A stretch of DNA of 44,489 nt from an uncultured Pelagibacteraceae bacterium (GCA_902628195.1 CACOLY010000009.1:1-44489), one strand, 5' to 3'; shown: positions 21,966 to 30,381, numbered from the stretch's first letter. Program-made: numbers and translations. Notes: generated by a model from the letters alone, not told the origin.

Positions 21966-23621
21966 CTATTCCTCATTATTCGTTTTTGTAACTACATCAA
22001 TTAAGTTTGCATCTGGAAATTTTTTTAATACTTCTTTGTAAATTCTTAAATTTTTTATATTTTTTATTAATTCAATTTTTTTTTCTTTTTCTTTAGTTTT
22101 AATTGACACCTCACCTTTTGTTTTACTAAAAGTAATAATCCATCTTTCATTAGTCCATTCAAAAAGTTTCAAAGATAAATCTTTTACAAAATTTTTATCA
22201 AGATTATCATTAAATGAAATTTCAATTCTGTTTTTCTCAAAATTTACAAGATTAACATTATTTTCAAGTTCATATTTTAATTTTATTTCTTTTTTTTCAG
22301 AACAAATTTCTAAAAGATTTTTAAATGAGTTGATCTGGTTTTTTCCCTCAATTTTAATTATTGTTTCTAGTTGAGGTTTTGTTTTTTTTTCTTGAGTTAT
22401 GTTCTTTATTTGATTTATTGCATCTGTTTTGAAATTAAGCGTATCTTCTTTATTATCTGAGTTTTTTTCAACTGGAAATGAAAAATCTTTTTTTTTTAAA
22501 TCATCATTTTTATCTTTTGAAGATGTTAGATACATTAATCTCATCAAATACATTTCTATAGAAAAACTTTGATTAGATACGATATCCAATTCCTCTAATG
22601 TTTTGATCGTAAATTGCCAAAAAAGTATTAGTACTTCATTATCAACATACTTAGATATTTCTTTTATTTTAGAAAATTCCTCATCATTAAGAGAAAAATT
22701 TGTACTTTCTAGTGTCAAAGAATTTATATTTTTAAAATAATAAATCAGTTCTAAAAAATCATTTATAAAAACTTTTGGCTCTATACCTTGGTCGTAAATT
22801 TTTCTATAAATTTCTATTACCTGTTTTTCTTTACCTTGTAAAATTAATTCAAATATTTCAATTAATTGTGATTTCTCAAAATAACCAAAAATTTTTTTTG
22901 CAGAGATTAAATCAAATTCATTATCTTTATCCAATGTTAACAAAGCTCTATCTAATAATGAAAGTGCATCTCTTACAGAGCCTTCTGATAATTTTACAAT
23001 TAATTTGAGAGCATCATCTGAAACTCTTCCATTTTCTTTTTTTATAATTTTTTTTAAAAATTGGAATAACTCTGAGGATTTAATTCGTGAAAGATCAAAT
23101 CTTTGACATCTTGAAACAACCGTTACAGGAATCTTTTTAATTTCTGTAGTTGCAAAAATAAATTTTAAATACTGTGGTGGTTCTTCTAATGTTTTTAATA
23201 GCGCATTAAATGCTTGCTTACTTAACATATGCACTTCATCAATTATGAATATCTTGTATTTAGATGATGTTGGTCCATATCTAGAAAATTCAATCAAGTC
23301 TCTAACATCGTCAACTCCTGTTTTACTGGCTGCATCCATTTCTAAAACATCTATATGGTTAGAATTGGAAATTGACTCACAATTAACACATTTATCTTTG
23401 CATTGATTTTCTGTTCCATTTAAACAATTTAACGATTTGGCAACTATTCTTGCTATTGTTGTTTTACCAACACCTCGTATCCCAGTAAATAGGAATGCAT
23501 TTGGAACTTTATTAGATTTAATAGAGTTAATAATAGTTTCTGCTACTAAATCCTGACCAATAAGCTCTTCAAAATTTGATGGCCTATATTTTAACGCTAG
23601 AACTTTTGAATTTTTATTCAT
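21966..23621 (-). CDS. dnaX: DNA polymerase III tau (and possibly gamma) subunit
   Basis: DnaX is the ATPase of the clamp loader; the full-length tau form also ties polymerase cores and helicase together. Walker A is GIRGVGKTT (residues 47-55). The zinc module has Cys66, Cys74, Cys78 and Cys81. Walker B is FIIDEVHMLS, and the SRC sensor motif is in VVSRCQRFDLS. Domain III ends near residue 370, followed by a charged linker and a C-terminal domain. At codons 375-378 a run of ten A (complement of 22488-22497) occurs, and a -1 shift there meets TGA at 22468-22470 after six codons. A gamma-like product of about 384 residues could result. The TAAGGA ribosome-binding site lies inside the 3' tail of the SRP RNA just upstream. 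Confidence 0.97.
   Translation of the reverse strand: MNKNSKVLALKYRPSNFEELIGQDLVAETIINSIKSNKVPNAFLFTGIRGVGKTTIARIVAKSLNCLNGTENQCKDKCVNCESISNSNHIDVLEMDAASKTGVDDVRDLIEFSRYGPTSSKYKIFIIDEVHMLSKQAFNALLKTLEEPPQYLKFIFATTEIKKIPVTVVSRCQRFDLSRIKSSELFQFLKKIIKKENGRVSDDALKLIVKLSEGSVRDALSLLDRALLTLDKDNEFDLISAKKIFGYFEKSQLIEIFELILQGKEKQVIEIYRKIYDQGIEPKVFINDFLELIYYFKNINSLTLESTNFSLNDEEFSKIKEISKYVDNEVLILFWQFTIKTLEELDIVSNQSFSIEMYLMRLMYLTSSKDKNDDLKKKDFSFPVEKNSDNKEDTLNFKTDAINQIKNITQEKKTKPQLETIIKIEGKNQINSFKNLLEICSEKKEIKLKYELENNVNLVNFEKNRIEISFNDNLDKNFVKDLSLKLFEWTNERWIITFSKTKGEVSIKTKEKEKKIELIKNIKNLRIYKEVLKKFPDANLIDVVTKTNNEE
22468..22497 (-). other. Candidate slippage site for the DnaX gamma form
   Basis: The codons TTA AAA AAA AAA GAT give ten consecutive A. 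Insertion of one A, or a -1 ribosomal shift, changes the frame to K-R-F-F-I-S-S followed by TGA. The site falls at the domain III/IV boundary, where E. coli (A AAA AAG) and Thermus (nine A, transcriptional slippage) switch from tau to gamma. Homopolymers are frequent in this genome, so function is inferred. Confidence 0.45.
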
Positions 23622-23631
23622 TTTTTTTCCT

Positions 23632-23719
23632 TAGGAGACTAGAACCTGAATAACTGTCTCTACGACTGCTTCCGTTAAGATCTGATCGGGTTTAAGCAGC
23701 ACCCACCTCTAGCCTCCAA
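23632..23719 (-). ncRNA. ffs: Signal recognition particle RNA (4.5S-type, small)
   Basis: This is the RNA core of the SRP, which with Ffh targets membrane proteins to SecYEG. On the leftward strand the RNA begins TTGGAGGCTAGAGG and ends CTAGTCTCCTAA. GGAGGCTAG pairs fully with CTAGTCTCC (one G-U) at the ends, and the apical region contains the conserved Ffh-binding sequence GATCAGATCTTAACGGAAGC followed by AG (compare GGTCAGGTCCGGAAGGAAGCAG in E. coli). The length is about 88-90 nt. It lies 10 bp upstream of dnaX, so a longer transcript would carry both, and the RNA must be freed by processing or stop before dnaX. Confidence 0.93.
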
Positions 23720-23724
23720 GAACT

Positions 23725-23754
23725 ATTATAGCAGTAATGATTTCTAATCTACAA
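23725..23754 (-). promoter_or_regulatory. Promoter of SRP RNA (and probably dnaX operon)
   Basis: On the leftward strand TTGTAG (complement of 23749-23754) and a perfect TATAAT (complement of 23725-23730) are 18 bp apart. The predicted start, 6-8 bases downstream, coincides with the first bases of the SRP RNA at 23718-23719. The short distance makes this the likely promoter for ffs. Confidence 0.7.
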
Positions 23755-23768
23755 CAAAAGATTAAAAT

Positions 23769-24599
23769 TTATTTTTCTCTTATTTTGTCGGCCTCAAAAA
23801 CACCTAGAACGTGAAAATCCATACAATGCAATTCTAAAGACTCTAAAGATCTTTGGACTTTACTATCTTCAATATGACCGTCTAAATCACAAAGAAAAAA
23901 ATATGAATCAAAAGAATTTTTTTCTGGATAGCTTTGTAGTTTAGTTAAATTTACTCCATTAATAGCAAATCCACCTAACGATTGATACAAGGCAGCTGGT
24001 TTACTTTTAAGTTTAAATAAAAAAGATGTTATGTAATTTTTATTGCCAAACTCAGGCTGGTATATATCTTTTCCCATTATTAAAAATCTTGTAAGATTAC
24101 CTTTCTCATTCTCGATATTTTTTTTAATAATTTCCAAACCATAAGTTTCTGCACTTAATGAAGACGCTATTGCAGATTTTTTTTTATCTTTACTTTTTGA
24201 GACCATTTCAGCAGATCCGGCTGTATCTGCCCTTACATGCTCGGTTAGATTATTTGATTTAATAAATTTTGAACATTGAGATAAAGCTTGTGAATGTGAA
24301 TATACATCCTTTATATCAGAAATCTTTGTACCAGGTAATGCTAGAAGATTATGTTCAATTTTTTGAAAATATTCTGAATAAATATTTAGCCTATATTTAA
24401 ATATCAAATATTCTATTCCTATATTGCCTGTAATTCTGTTCGATTCAGGAATTATAATTTTTGAATTTGAATCCTTTAGAGCTTTTGAAAAACATTCATC
24501 AAAAGTTTTACATGGTACAACTTCAGCTTTTGAGTCAACTGATAGGGCTGCAAGATGTGAGTAAGCTCCAAATGTTCCTTGAAAATATATTTTACCCAT
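23769..24599 (-). CDS. pheA: Prephenate dehydratase
   Basis: It converts prephenate to phenylpyruvate in phenylalanine synthesis. The monofunctional protein of about 276 residues has no chorismate mutase domain. The catalytic domain starts GKIYFQGTFGAYSHLAAL and contains the PESNRITGNIG segment and DTAGSAEMV with the catalytic-type Thr. A C-terminal ACT domain has KSKPAALYQSLGGFAINGVN and LTKLQSYP, the counterpart of the ESRP motif used in Phe feedback. The ATG overlaps the kdsB stop (TGATG); a GTG one codon upstream (24602) is an alternative start. It is cotranscribed with kdsB. Confidence 0.95.
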   Translation of the reverse strand: MGKIYFQGTFGAYSHLAALSVDSKAEVVPCKTFDECFSKALKDSNSKIIIPESNRITGNIGIEYLIFKYRLNIYSEYFQKIEHNLLALPGTKISDIKDVYSHSQALSQCSKFIKSNNLTEHVRADTAGSAEMVSKSKDKKKSAIASSLSAETYGLEIIKKNIENEKGNLTRFLIMGKDIYQPEFGNKNYITSFLFKLKSKPAALYQSLGGFAINGVNLTKLQSYPEKNSFDSYFFLCDLDGHIEDSKVQRSLESLELHCMDFHVLGVFEADKIREK

Positions 24600-25345
24600 C
24601 ACGATTTATATTCCATAATCTTTTTAATAGCTACCAAATCCTCTTCAGTATCAACTCCAATTGAAGGATATTTTGCTTGGGCTACATTTATTTTAATTTT
24701 ATTATCTAAAGCTCGTAATTGTTCTAATTTATTTTTAATTTCATTAATTGATTGTTTGAAGGAGACAAATTTTTTTAGTGTTTCTATTTTATAACAATAA
24801 ATACCCAAATGATGATAAATATTCTTATTATGATTGTTAATATTTCTAATAAAATTTAAAGCTTCTGGAAAATTTGATTTTTCTAAAGTTTCTTTTGTAA
24901 TTACTTTAACTACATTTTGATCTTGATATAACTTTTTATTTGATATTTTTGAGGCTAAAGTTCCTAATTGTGAATTATTTTTCATCATTAAGTTATTTAA
25001 ATGTTTAATATCTTTAATATCTATCAAAGGTTCATCTCCTTGTAGATTCATTATTAAATCTATATTTGAACTACCAATTATTTGAAGAGCTTCATAAATT
25101 CTGTCTGTTCCTGTTTTATGAGATTTTTTAGTCAAAATTGCTTGACCACCATTTTGTTTTACATCATCAAGTATCTCTTGATCTTCTGTAGCAACTAATA
25201 CTTCACCAATATTTGCTTCTTCTGCTTTCTTAAAAACATGAGAAATTATCGATAAACCATTAATTTTTAACAATGGTTTTCCTGGCAATCTTGTGGCTGA
25301 CAATCTAGAGGGAATTATTATTAATGTTTTCATTGGTCTTTTCAT
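24599..25345 (-). CDS. kdsB: 3-deoxy-manno-octulosonate cytidylyltransferase
   Basis: KdsB activates Kdo with CTP to give CMP-Kdo for the LPS inner core. The 248-residue protein starts with the nucleotide-binding motif IIIPSRLSATRLPGKPL. It also shows VATEDQEI, the family segment LTKKSHKTGTDRIYEAL and NLQGDEPLI. A second ATG four codons in (25333) lines up better with typical KdsB starts. With kdsD, lptC and lptB elsewhere in the window it indicates Kdo-containing LPS. The upstream 96 bp are shared with the divergent cytochrome gene. Confidence 0.96.
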   Translation of the reverse strand: MKRPMKTLIIIPSRLSATRLPGKPLLKINGLSIISHVFKKAEEANIGEVLVATEDQEILDDVKQNGGQAILTKKSHKTGTDRIYEALQIIGSSNIDLIMNLQGDEPLIDIKDIKHLNNLMMKNNSQLGTLASKISNKKLYQDQNVVKVITKETLEKSNFPEALNFIRNINNHNKNIYHHLGIYCYKIETLKKFVSFKQSINEIKNKLEQLRALDNKIKINVAQAKYPSIGVDTEEDLVAIKKIMEYKS

Positions 25346-25441
25346 TTAACTTTTTCATACAACAGAGGCAAAATTGTACATCAAAATATATAAGCAATTT
25401 TTTATTTATAATGTTATACGTTCAAAACAAAATTTTATAAA

Positions 25442-25984
25442 ATGGATTCTTTTGAATTAAATAAAATAATAGCTGCAGTATTGTTGGTTGCCCTTCTTAT
25501 TATTGGTATAGGAAAGCTTTCGAATATAATTTTTCACGTGGAAAAACCTAAAACACCAGGCTATGTCGTTGAAGTAGAGCAAGTAGTTGCATCAAATATT
25601 GCTTCAACTGCTGAGACCTCTGAAGAAAAAATTGATATAGCTACTATAATGGCGATGGGAGATATTGCTACAGGAGAAAAAATTTTTAAAAAATGTTCTG
25701 CTTGTCATTCAATTGTTAAAGGGGGCAAAAATAATATTGGTCCTGCGCTTTATAATGTTGTTGGTAGAAAAATTGGAGCCATCGATGATTATAAATATTC
25801 TAAAGCACTTTCTGAATATGGTAAAGAATGGACATTTGAAGAATTAAATGGTTATTTGATTAAACCTGCTAAGTGGATTAAGGGTACTAAAATGGCTTTT
25901 GCTGGATTAAGAAAGGAAAAAGATAGAGCTTCTGTGATTAAGTATTTAAATCAAAACTCTGATAATCCTTTACCACTACCTTAA
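25442..25984 (+). CDS. Membrane-anchored class I cytochrome c
   Basis: This 180-residue protein has one N-terminal membrane segment (about residues 9-28) that acts as an uncleaved anchor. A linker of about 40 residues follows, then a class I cytochrome c domain in the periplasm. Haem is attached at CSACH (Cys85, Cys88, His89), and the distal ligand is the Met of KGTKMAF near residue 150. GPALYNVVGRKIG and FAGLRKEKDRASVIKYL are typical of the mitochondrial-like cytochrome c of Alphaproteobacteria. It resembles CycM/c552, which carry electrons from the bc1 complex to aa3 oxidase. It has its own short upstream region and overlaps argF's 3' end by 9 bp. Confidence 0.93.
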   Translation: MDSFELNKIIAAVLLVALLIIGIGKLSNIIFHVEKPKTPGYVVEVEQVVASNIASTAETSEEKIDIATIMAMGDIATGEKIFKKCSACHSIVKGGKNNIGPALYNVVGRKIGAIDDYKYSKALSEYGKEWTFEELNGYLIKPAKWIKGTKMAFAGLRKEKDRASVIKYLNQNSDNPLPLP

Positions 25985-26905
25985 TTTTCCAAAACAATAG
26001 AGCAAAATAGATTTTTGTACATGAATTCTATTAAGAGCTTGTTGCCAAACCTTTGAATGTTTACTTAAAAAAACTTTTTCATCTACCTCAGGTCCTCTGG
26101 GTAAACAATGTAGAAAAATACAATCTTTCTTAGCAAATCTCATCAATTTTTTGTTAATTCTAAAATTTCTAAAATAATCTAATTTCTTTTTTTTATTAAC
26201 TTTATCATTCATTGATATTACTTTGTCTGAAAAAATAACATCTGCTCCTTGAACTGCTTTTTTTGGGTCATTGTAAATAGAAATTTTACCTTTATTTTTT
26301 TTAATATAGTTCATTATATTCTGATTAGGTTGATATTTTTTTGGACAACCAACTTTTAAGTTAAAAACAAATTTAATTGAGGCAGCAATCAAAGAATTCA
26401 AAACATTATTTGAGTCTCCAACCCAAGCGATATTCAATTTAGATATTGGTTTTTTTTTAATTTCTTCAACAGTATAAACATCTGATAAAATTTGTGTAGG
26501 ATGAGAAGATGGACTTAATCCATTGATAATCGGAATTGATAAATGCTTTTTAAATTCCTCAAACTTTTCATCACTGTCTGTCCTTAACATGAAAGCATCA
26601 CCAAAATTTGACAATATTTTAGCAGTATCCTTAATGCTCTCGCCTCCATTAGATAAATGTAGTTCATCTCGTCTTAGCGTTAAAGTCTTTCCGCCGAGTT
26701 GAGAAATAGCTAAAAAAAAAGATAATCGAGTTCTTAAACTTGATTTTTCAAACATTTGTATTAATAATTTGCCCTTCAAAGGTGCATCTTTATCAAAATC
26801 AAGATTATTTAGTTTCTTTCGTTTATTCTTTCGTCTTTTAGCCTCTATTAAAATTTTTCTTAAATCTTTGGCAGGAATATCTTTCAAATTAATAAAATGT
26901 TTCAT
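25976..26905 (-). CDS. argF: Ornithine carbamoyltransferase
   Basis: It makes citrulline from ornithine and carbamoyl phosphate in arginine synthesis. The 309-residue protein has the carbamoyl-phosphate loop FEKSSLRTRLSF (residues 52-63), with Leu57 where the canonical STRTR has Thr. The expected HPTQ (SHPTQILSD) and HCLP (FLHCLPRG) motifs are present. The ornithine-binding SMG loop reads VISMND here (SMN). These changes are unusual, but the gene follows argD by 1 bp, and argJ in the same window produces ornithine, so ornithine remains the likely substrate. An acetyl- or succinylornithine-using transcarbamylase is the main alternative. Confidence 0.9.
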   Translation of the reverse strand: MKHFINLKDIPAKDLRKILIEAKRRKNKRKKLNNLDFDKDAPLKGKLLIQMFEKSSLRTRLSFFLAISQLGGKTLTLRRDELHLSNGGESIKDTAKILSNFGDAFMLRTDSDEKFEEFKKHLSIPIINGLSPSSHPTQILSDVYTVEEIKKKPISKLNIAWVGDSNNVLNSLIAASIKFVFNLKVGCPKKYQPNQNIMNYIKKNKGKISIYNDPKKAVQGADVIFSDKVISMNDKVNKKKKLDYFRNFRINKKLMRFAKKDCIFLHCLPRGPEVDEKVFLSKHSKVWQQALNRIHVQKSILLYCFGKLR

Positions 26906-26906
26906 C

Positions 26907-28085
26907 TTATTTAAAGTTTGTACAAACTTTATCTATAATTTTTAAAGCTTGGTCTAATTCTTTTTTTTTAACATTCAATGGAGGTAGTACTCGAACAACA
27001 TTTTCGGCAGCACGTATAGTTAATAACTTATTATCCATTAATTTCTTTATAAACTTAGATTGATCTTTATAAATTTGAATTCCAATTAATAAACCTCTGC
27101 CTCTAATTTCTTTAATAACTTTTGGATATTTTTCTTTAAGTAAATTTAAATTTGAAAGAAAATATTTTGATAACTTTTTAACATTATTTAAAAACTTCTT
27201 ACTAGAAACTATATCCATGACTGTATTTCCAACTGCCATAGCTAGTGGATTGCCTCCAAAAGTTGATCCATGAGTACCGGGGGTCATGCCAGATGCAACT
27301 TTTTTATTCATTAAAACTGCACCTATTGGAAAACCTCCTCCAATTCCTTTCGCTATAGGCACAATATCCGCAAGGACTTTAGACTGTTCAAATGCAAAAA
27401 AATCACCACTCCTACCTATTCCGCATTGAACTTCATCTAAAATTAGTAATATTTTTTTTTGATTACAAATTTTTCTTAAATACTTGAGACATTTATCTGG
27501 TATAGGCTTAATACCACCCTCACCCATAATAGTTTCCACCATAATTGCAGCAGTATCTTTTTTAATTTTTTTTCTTAAATTTAAAAATCTTGGCTTTTTA
27601 TCTCTAAATTCAATATGATCAAATCCTGGAACCTTAGGTCCGAACCCTTCTGTCATTTTATTTGATCCACTTGCAAAAATGGCAGCTATTGTTCTTCCAT
27701 GAAAAGAATTTTTTATACATAAAACTCTATTTTTGTTAGGTTTTCCAATTGAATAGAAATATCTTCGAGCTACTTTAATTGCAGCTTCTGTAGCTTCAGC
27801 ACCACTATTTTGAAACATTACATAATCTGCAAAAGTTTTTTGGCATAACTTTTTAGCTAATTTTTCTCCCTCGGGAATTTGAAAAGCGTTAGAGACATGC
27901 CAAAGTTTTTTTGACTGATTTTCAATTGCTCTAATTAATTTTGGATGAGCATGACCTAAAGAATTTACTGCTATACCTTGAACAAAATCTAAATATTTTT
28001 TATTATTTGTAGAATAAAGATAACTTCCTTTTCCATACTTAAAAGAGATTTTTTTTCTATTATAATTTTTTGCTAAATAACGCAT
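26907..28085 (-). CDS. argD: Acetylornithine aminotransferase
   Basis: This PLP-dependent class III aminotransferase converts acetylglutamate semialdehyde to acetylornithine. The 392-residue protein has FVQGIAVNSLGHAHPKL near residue 34, NSGAEATEAAIK, FHGRT, LDEVQCGIGRSG and the PLP lysine in PIAKGIGGGFPIGA. GTHGSTFGGNPLA follows. It forms a two-gene operon with argF. A related role in lysine synthesis (succinyldiaminopimelate aminotransferase) is possible, as for other ArgD proteins. Confidence 0.95.
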   Translation of the reverse strand: MRYLAKNYNRKKISFKYGKGSYLYSTNNKKYLDFVQGIAVNSLGHAHPKLIRAIENQSKKLWHVSNAFQIPEGEKLAKKLCQKTFADYVMFQNSGAEATEAAIKVARRYFYSIGKPNKNRVLCIKNSFHGRTIAAIFASGSNKMTEGFGPKVPGFDHIEFRDKKPRFLNLRKKIKKDTAAIMVETIMGEGGIKPIPDKCLKYLRKICNQKKILLILDEVQCGIGRSGDFFAFEQSKVLADIVPIAKGIGGGFPIGAVLMNKKVASGMTPGTHGSTFGGNPLAMAVGNTVMDIVSSKKFLNNVKKLSKYFLSNLNLLKEKYPKVIKEIRGRGLLIGIQIYKDQSKFIKKLMDNKLLTIRAAENVVRVLPPLNVKKKELDQALKIIDKVCTNFK

Positions 28086-28128
28086 TTCATAAACTTTTTA
28101 TAATTAATATTTATAGATACAAGTATGG

Positions 28129-28159
28129 ATTGAATACTTTCGATAAATAATTATTCAAT
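28129..28159. promoter_or_regulatory. Inverted repeat in argD-gcrA spacer
   Basis: ATTGAATA (28129-28136) and TATTCAAT (28152-28159) are perfect 8-base arms separated by 15 bases. The site lies 44 bp upstream of argD (leftward) and about 90 bp upstream of gcrA. It may be an operator or a small hairpin. Its function is unknown, and chance is possible in such A+T-rich DNA. Confidence 0.3.
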
Positions 28160-28249
28160 GTGCATAACTTGTAAAATTCCTTACCAATTTAACTAAGATA
28201 CCTTTATATAGTATTTATAAATTAAACTTACACATTATATAGATAATTT

Positions 28250-28744
28250 ATGAGTTGGACTGATGAAAAAGTTAACAAACTTAAAGAATTGTGGGGTAAA
28301 GGAAACACAGCAAGCCAAATTGCTGAAATTATAGGTGGTATTAGCAGAAATGCTGTAATTGGGAAAGCACATAGATTAAATTTATCTGCAAAAATAAAAA
28401 CTAGAACTGCAACAAACAACCAAAATTTTGAGAATTCACAAGATATTAAGAATGAAAGATTAAAAAAAGGTAGAAGAAGTAAGTTTAAATCTTTAATAAT
28501 TGAAAAAGATTTTGAGCCAGAAAATCCAAAGCAACTAGAAGAATTAGATGAAAGTTCCTGCAAATGGCCTATAGGGCACCCTGATGAAAAAAATTTTTAT
28601 TTTTGTGGAAGAACATCACTAAAAGATTTTTCTTATTGTAAATTACATCTATTGTATGCATACCAACCTCGGGGTAAAAAAGAGGATATATCTGAAAAAG
28701 ACGAGATACCTGAAATCATTAAAAAAAAGATACAATCTGCATAA
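28250..28744 (+). CDS. gcrA: GcrA cell cycle regulator
   Basis: GcrA is an alphaproteobacterial regulator that binds RNA polymerase-sigma70 and activates promoters carrying methylated GANTC (the CcrM target). The 164-residue protein starts with the DNA-binding helices WTDEKVNKLKELWGKGNTAS and GGISRNAVIGKAHRL (residues 2-42). A charged linker follows, then the conserved C-terminal region CKWPIGHPDE...FYFCGRTS...YCKLHLLYAYQP with Cys and His residues. The upstream 164 bp contain no GANTC that I can see. The gene is free-standing, between argD (divergent) and an epimerase-like gene (convergent). Confidence 0.95.
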   Translation: MSWTDEKVNKLKELWGKGNTASQIAEIIGGISRNAVIGKAHRLNLSAKIKTRTATNNQNFENSQDIKNERLKKGRRSKFKSLIIEKDFEPENPKQLEELDESSCKWPIGHPDEKNFYFCGRTSLKDFSYCKLHLLYAYQPRGKKEDISEKDEIPEIIKKKIQSA

Positions 28745-28761
28745 TTAATATTATTTATTAA

Positions 28762-29709
28762 TTAATTATATTTTTTAGTAGAATATTGACCTCCTTCTTT
28801 CCACATAAAAGAATATTTCTCAACCTCTTGATCGAAGGGTCTTATACTAGGAACTCCTATATCAAAATTAGTTTTATATTGTCCTGATGAAATATTGTCA
28901 TATTTAAGCAATCTTAGTTGATCTTGAGTTAATAATGGACTTGGCATTAATTCAAAAATTTTTGCTAAAAAATTAGCAAAAAATAAAGGCAAAGGTAATA
29001 AAATTCTTTTTTTATTAATTGATTTTAACAATTTCTCTAAAATTTCTTTAAATGTTAAAACTTCTGGACCTACACATTCAATAATATTTAAATCAATATT
29101 TTTGGAAACTGTGTAATAAATTACCTCTACTAAATCTGAGCAATGTATTGGCATAAACTTTGTTTTTCCATTATAATAAATTGGAAAAAAAGGAAGATTA
29201 TTTAATAAAGTCATAAATAGAGTTGTAAAACCATCTGATCTAGAAAAAATTATTGAGGGTCTTAAAATTATAGCACGAGGAAAATTTTTTAAAATTTCTA
29301 ATTCACCATTAAATTTGCTTTTAGCATAATCAGAGTCTGTAGCCTTATTTACTCCTAATGCAGACAAATGAATAAAATGCTGAAGTTTATATTCTTTACA
29401 TAGTTTTGCTAGTAAGGATGGAAAGGCTGTATGAATATTTTTAAAAGAATTAGCTCCTTTTTCGAATAAAATACCAATTAAATTTATACATATATCAGCA
29501 TCACTGAAAAGTTTTCTTATTTTTTTTTCATCAAAAATCTTTGCTTCAACTAAATTTATATAGCCAGCATTGCCCATAATTTTCATTTTGTGGCCTTTTT
29601 TATGAATATTTCTTGTAACAACAGTAACTCTATAGTTATTTTTAGTTAACAATCTTACTAGATGAGTACCTACCTGGCCTGTGCCACCAAAAATTAATAT
29701 TTTTTTCAT
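28762..29709 (-). CDS. NDUFA9-like NAD(P)-binding (atypical SDR) protein
   Basis: This atypical short-chain dehydrogenase is related to the complex I accessory subunit NDUFA9, which is widespread in Alphaproteobacteria. The Rossmann motif is ILIFGGTGQVGTHLVRLL (residues 3-20). NLIGILFEKGANSFKNIH, the YAKSKFNGE region (active-site-like YxxxK) and RPSIIFSRSDGFT follow. The product is about 315 residues. I place the start at the ATG 29707-29709, directly before the Rossmann strand; an upstream TTG (29721) is less likely. The C-terminus is hydrophobic (LPLPLFFANFLAKIFELMPS), which fits membrane association. Whether it acts on quinone or complex I assembly is not shown by the sequence. Confidence 0.85.
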   Translation of the reverse strand: MKKILIFGGTGQVGTHLVRLLTKNNYRVTVVTRNIHKKGHKMKIMGNAGYINLVEAKIFDEKKIRKLFSDADICINLIGILFEKGANSFKNIHTAFPSLLAKLCKEYKLQHFIHLSALGVNKATDSDYAKSKFNGELEILKNFPRAIILRPSIIFSRSDGFTTLFMTLLNNLPFFPIYYNGKTKFMPIHCSDLVEVIYYTVSKNIDLNIIECVGPEVLTFKEILEKLLKSINKKRILLPLPLFFANFLAKIFELMPSPLLTQDQLRLLKYDNISSGQYKTNFDIGVPSIRPFDQEVEKYSFMWKEGGQYSTKKYN

Positions 29710-29761
29710 AATAATTACCAAAAAATAGACATTATTGTTTAGTCTTTATATATATAAATAT

Positions 29762-30379
29762 ATGAATAATATCAAAGTTTTTGAAAATGATTTACCTAAA
29801 GATTTAGATTTATCAAATGAAAAACTGATTGGACTAGACAATGAGGCTTTAGGACTAGTACTAGGAAGAGATCCATTAACTTTAGTTCAATTAGGTTTAG
29901 AGTCAAAAAACTTTTATTTAATAAAATTAAATAGAGAGACTTATCATGCGCCAAATTTGGTAAAAATTCTGTCAAATACAAATACACAATTTATAATGCA
30001 TTATGCTAGACAAGATTTACTGTGGTTAAAATATCATTTGAAAGTACAACCAAAAAACATTTTTTGTACTAAAGTAGCATCTAAAATTGCAAGGACAGCA
30101 AGTTCTTTTCATGGGTATAAAGATCTTGTTAAAGAGTTATGTGGTAAAGATATTTCTAAAAAAGAGCAACAGAGTGATTGGGGTAATCCAAATCTTTCGG
30201 AAAAACAAATAAAATATGCTGCCTCAGATACTGAATATCTTTTTGAAATTAGAAAAAAATTAATAGACATGCTAGAGAGGGAAAAAAGAATTGATTTATT
30301 TAAAAAATCTATGGATGTAATTCCTGTTTTGGTAGATATGGAAATAGCTGGTTATAAACTTTCTACATTTGAACACTAA
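29762..30379 (+). CDS. rnd: RNase D-like 3'-5' exonuclease (DEDD), short form
   Basis: This DEDD-family exoribonuclease is probably involved in tRNA or other RNA 3'-end trimming. The three exonuclease motifs are LIGLDNEALGL (D-x-E), HYARQDLLWL and YAASDTEYLF (Y-x3-D). At about 205 residues it contains only the nuclease domain; the C-terminal HRDC domains of E. coli RNase D are missing, as in other compact alphaproteobacterial versions. The ATG at 29762 is preferred because the family similarity starts there; a TTG at 29735 would add nine residues. It begins the long rightward block and lies 2 bp before kdsD. Confidence 0.9.
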   Translation: MNNIKVFENDLPKDLDLSNEKLIGLDNEALGLVLGRDPLTLVQLGLESKNFYLIKLNRETYHAPNLVKILSNTNTQFIMHYARQDLLWLKYHLKVQPKNIFCTKVASKIARTASSFHGYKDLVKELCGKDISKKEQQSDWGNPNLSEKQIKYAASDTEYLFEIRKKLIDMLEREKRIDLFKKSMDVIPVLVDMEIAGYKLSTFEH

Positions 30380-30381
30380 TT

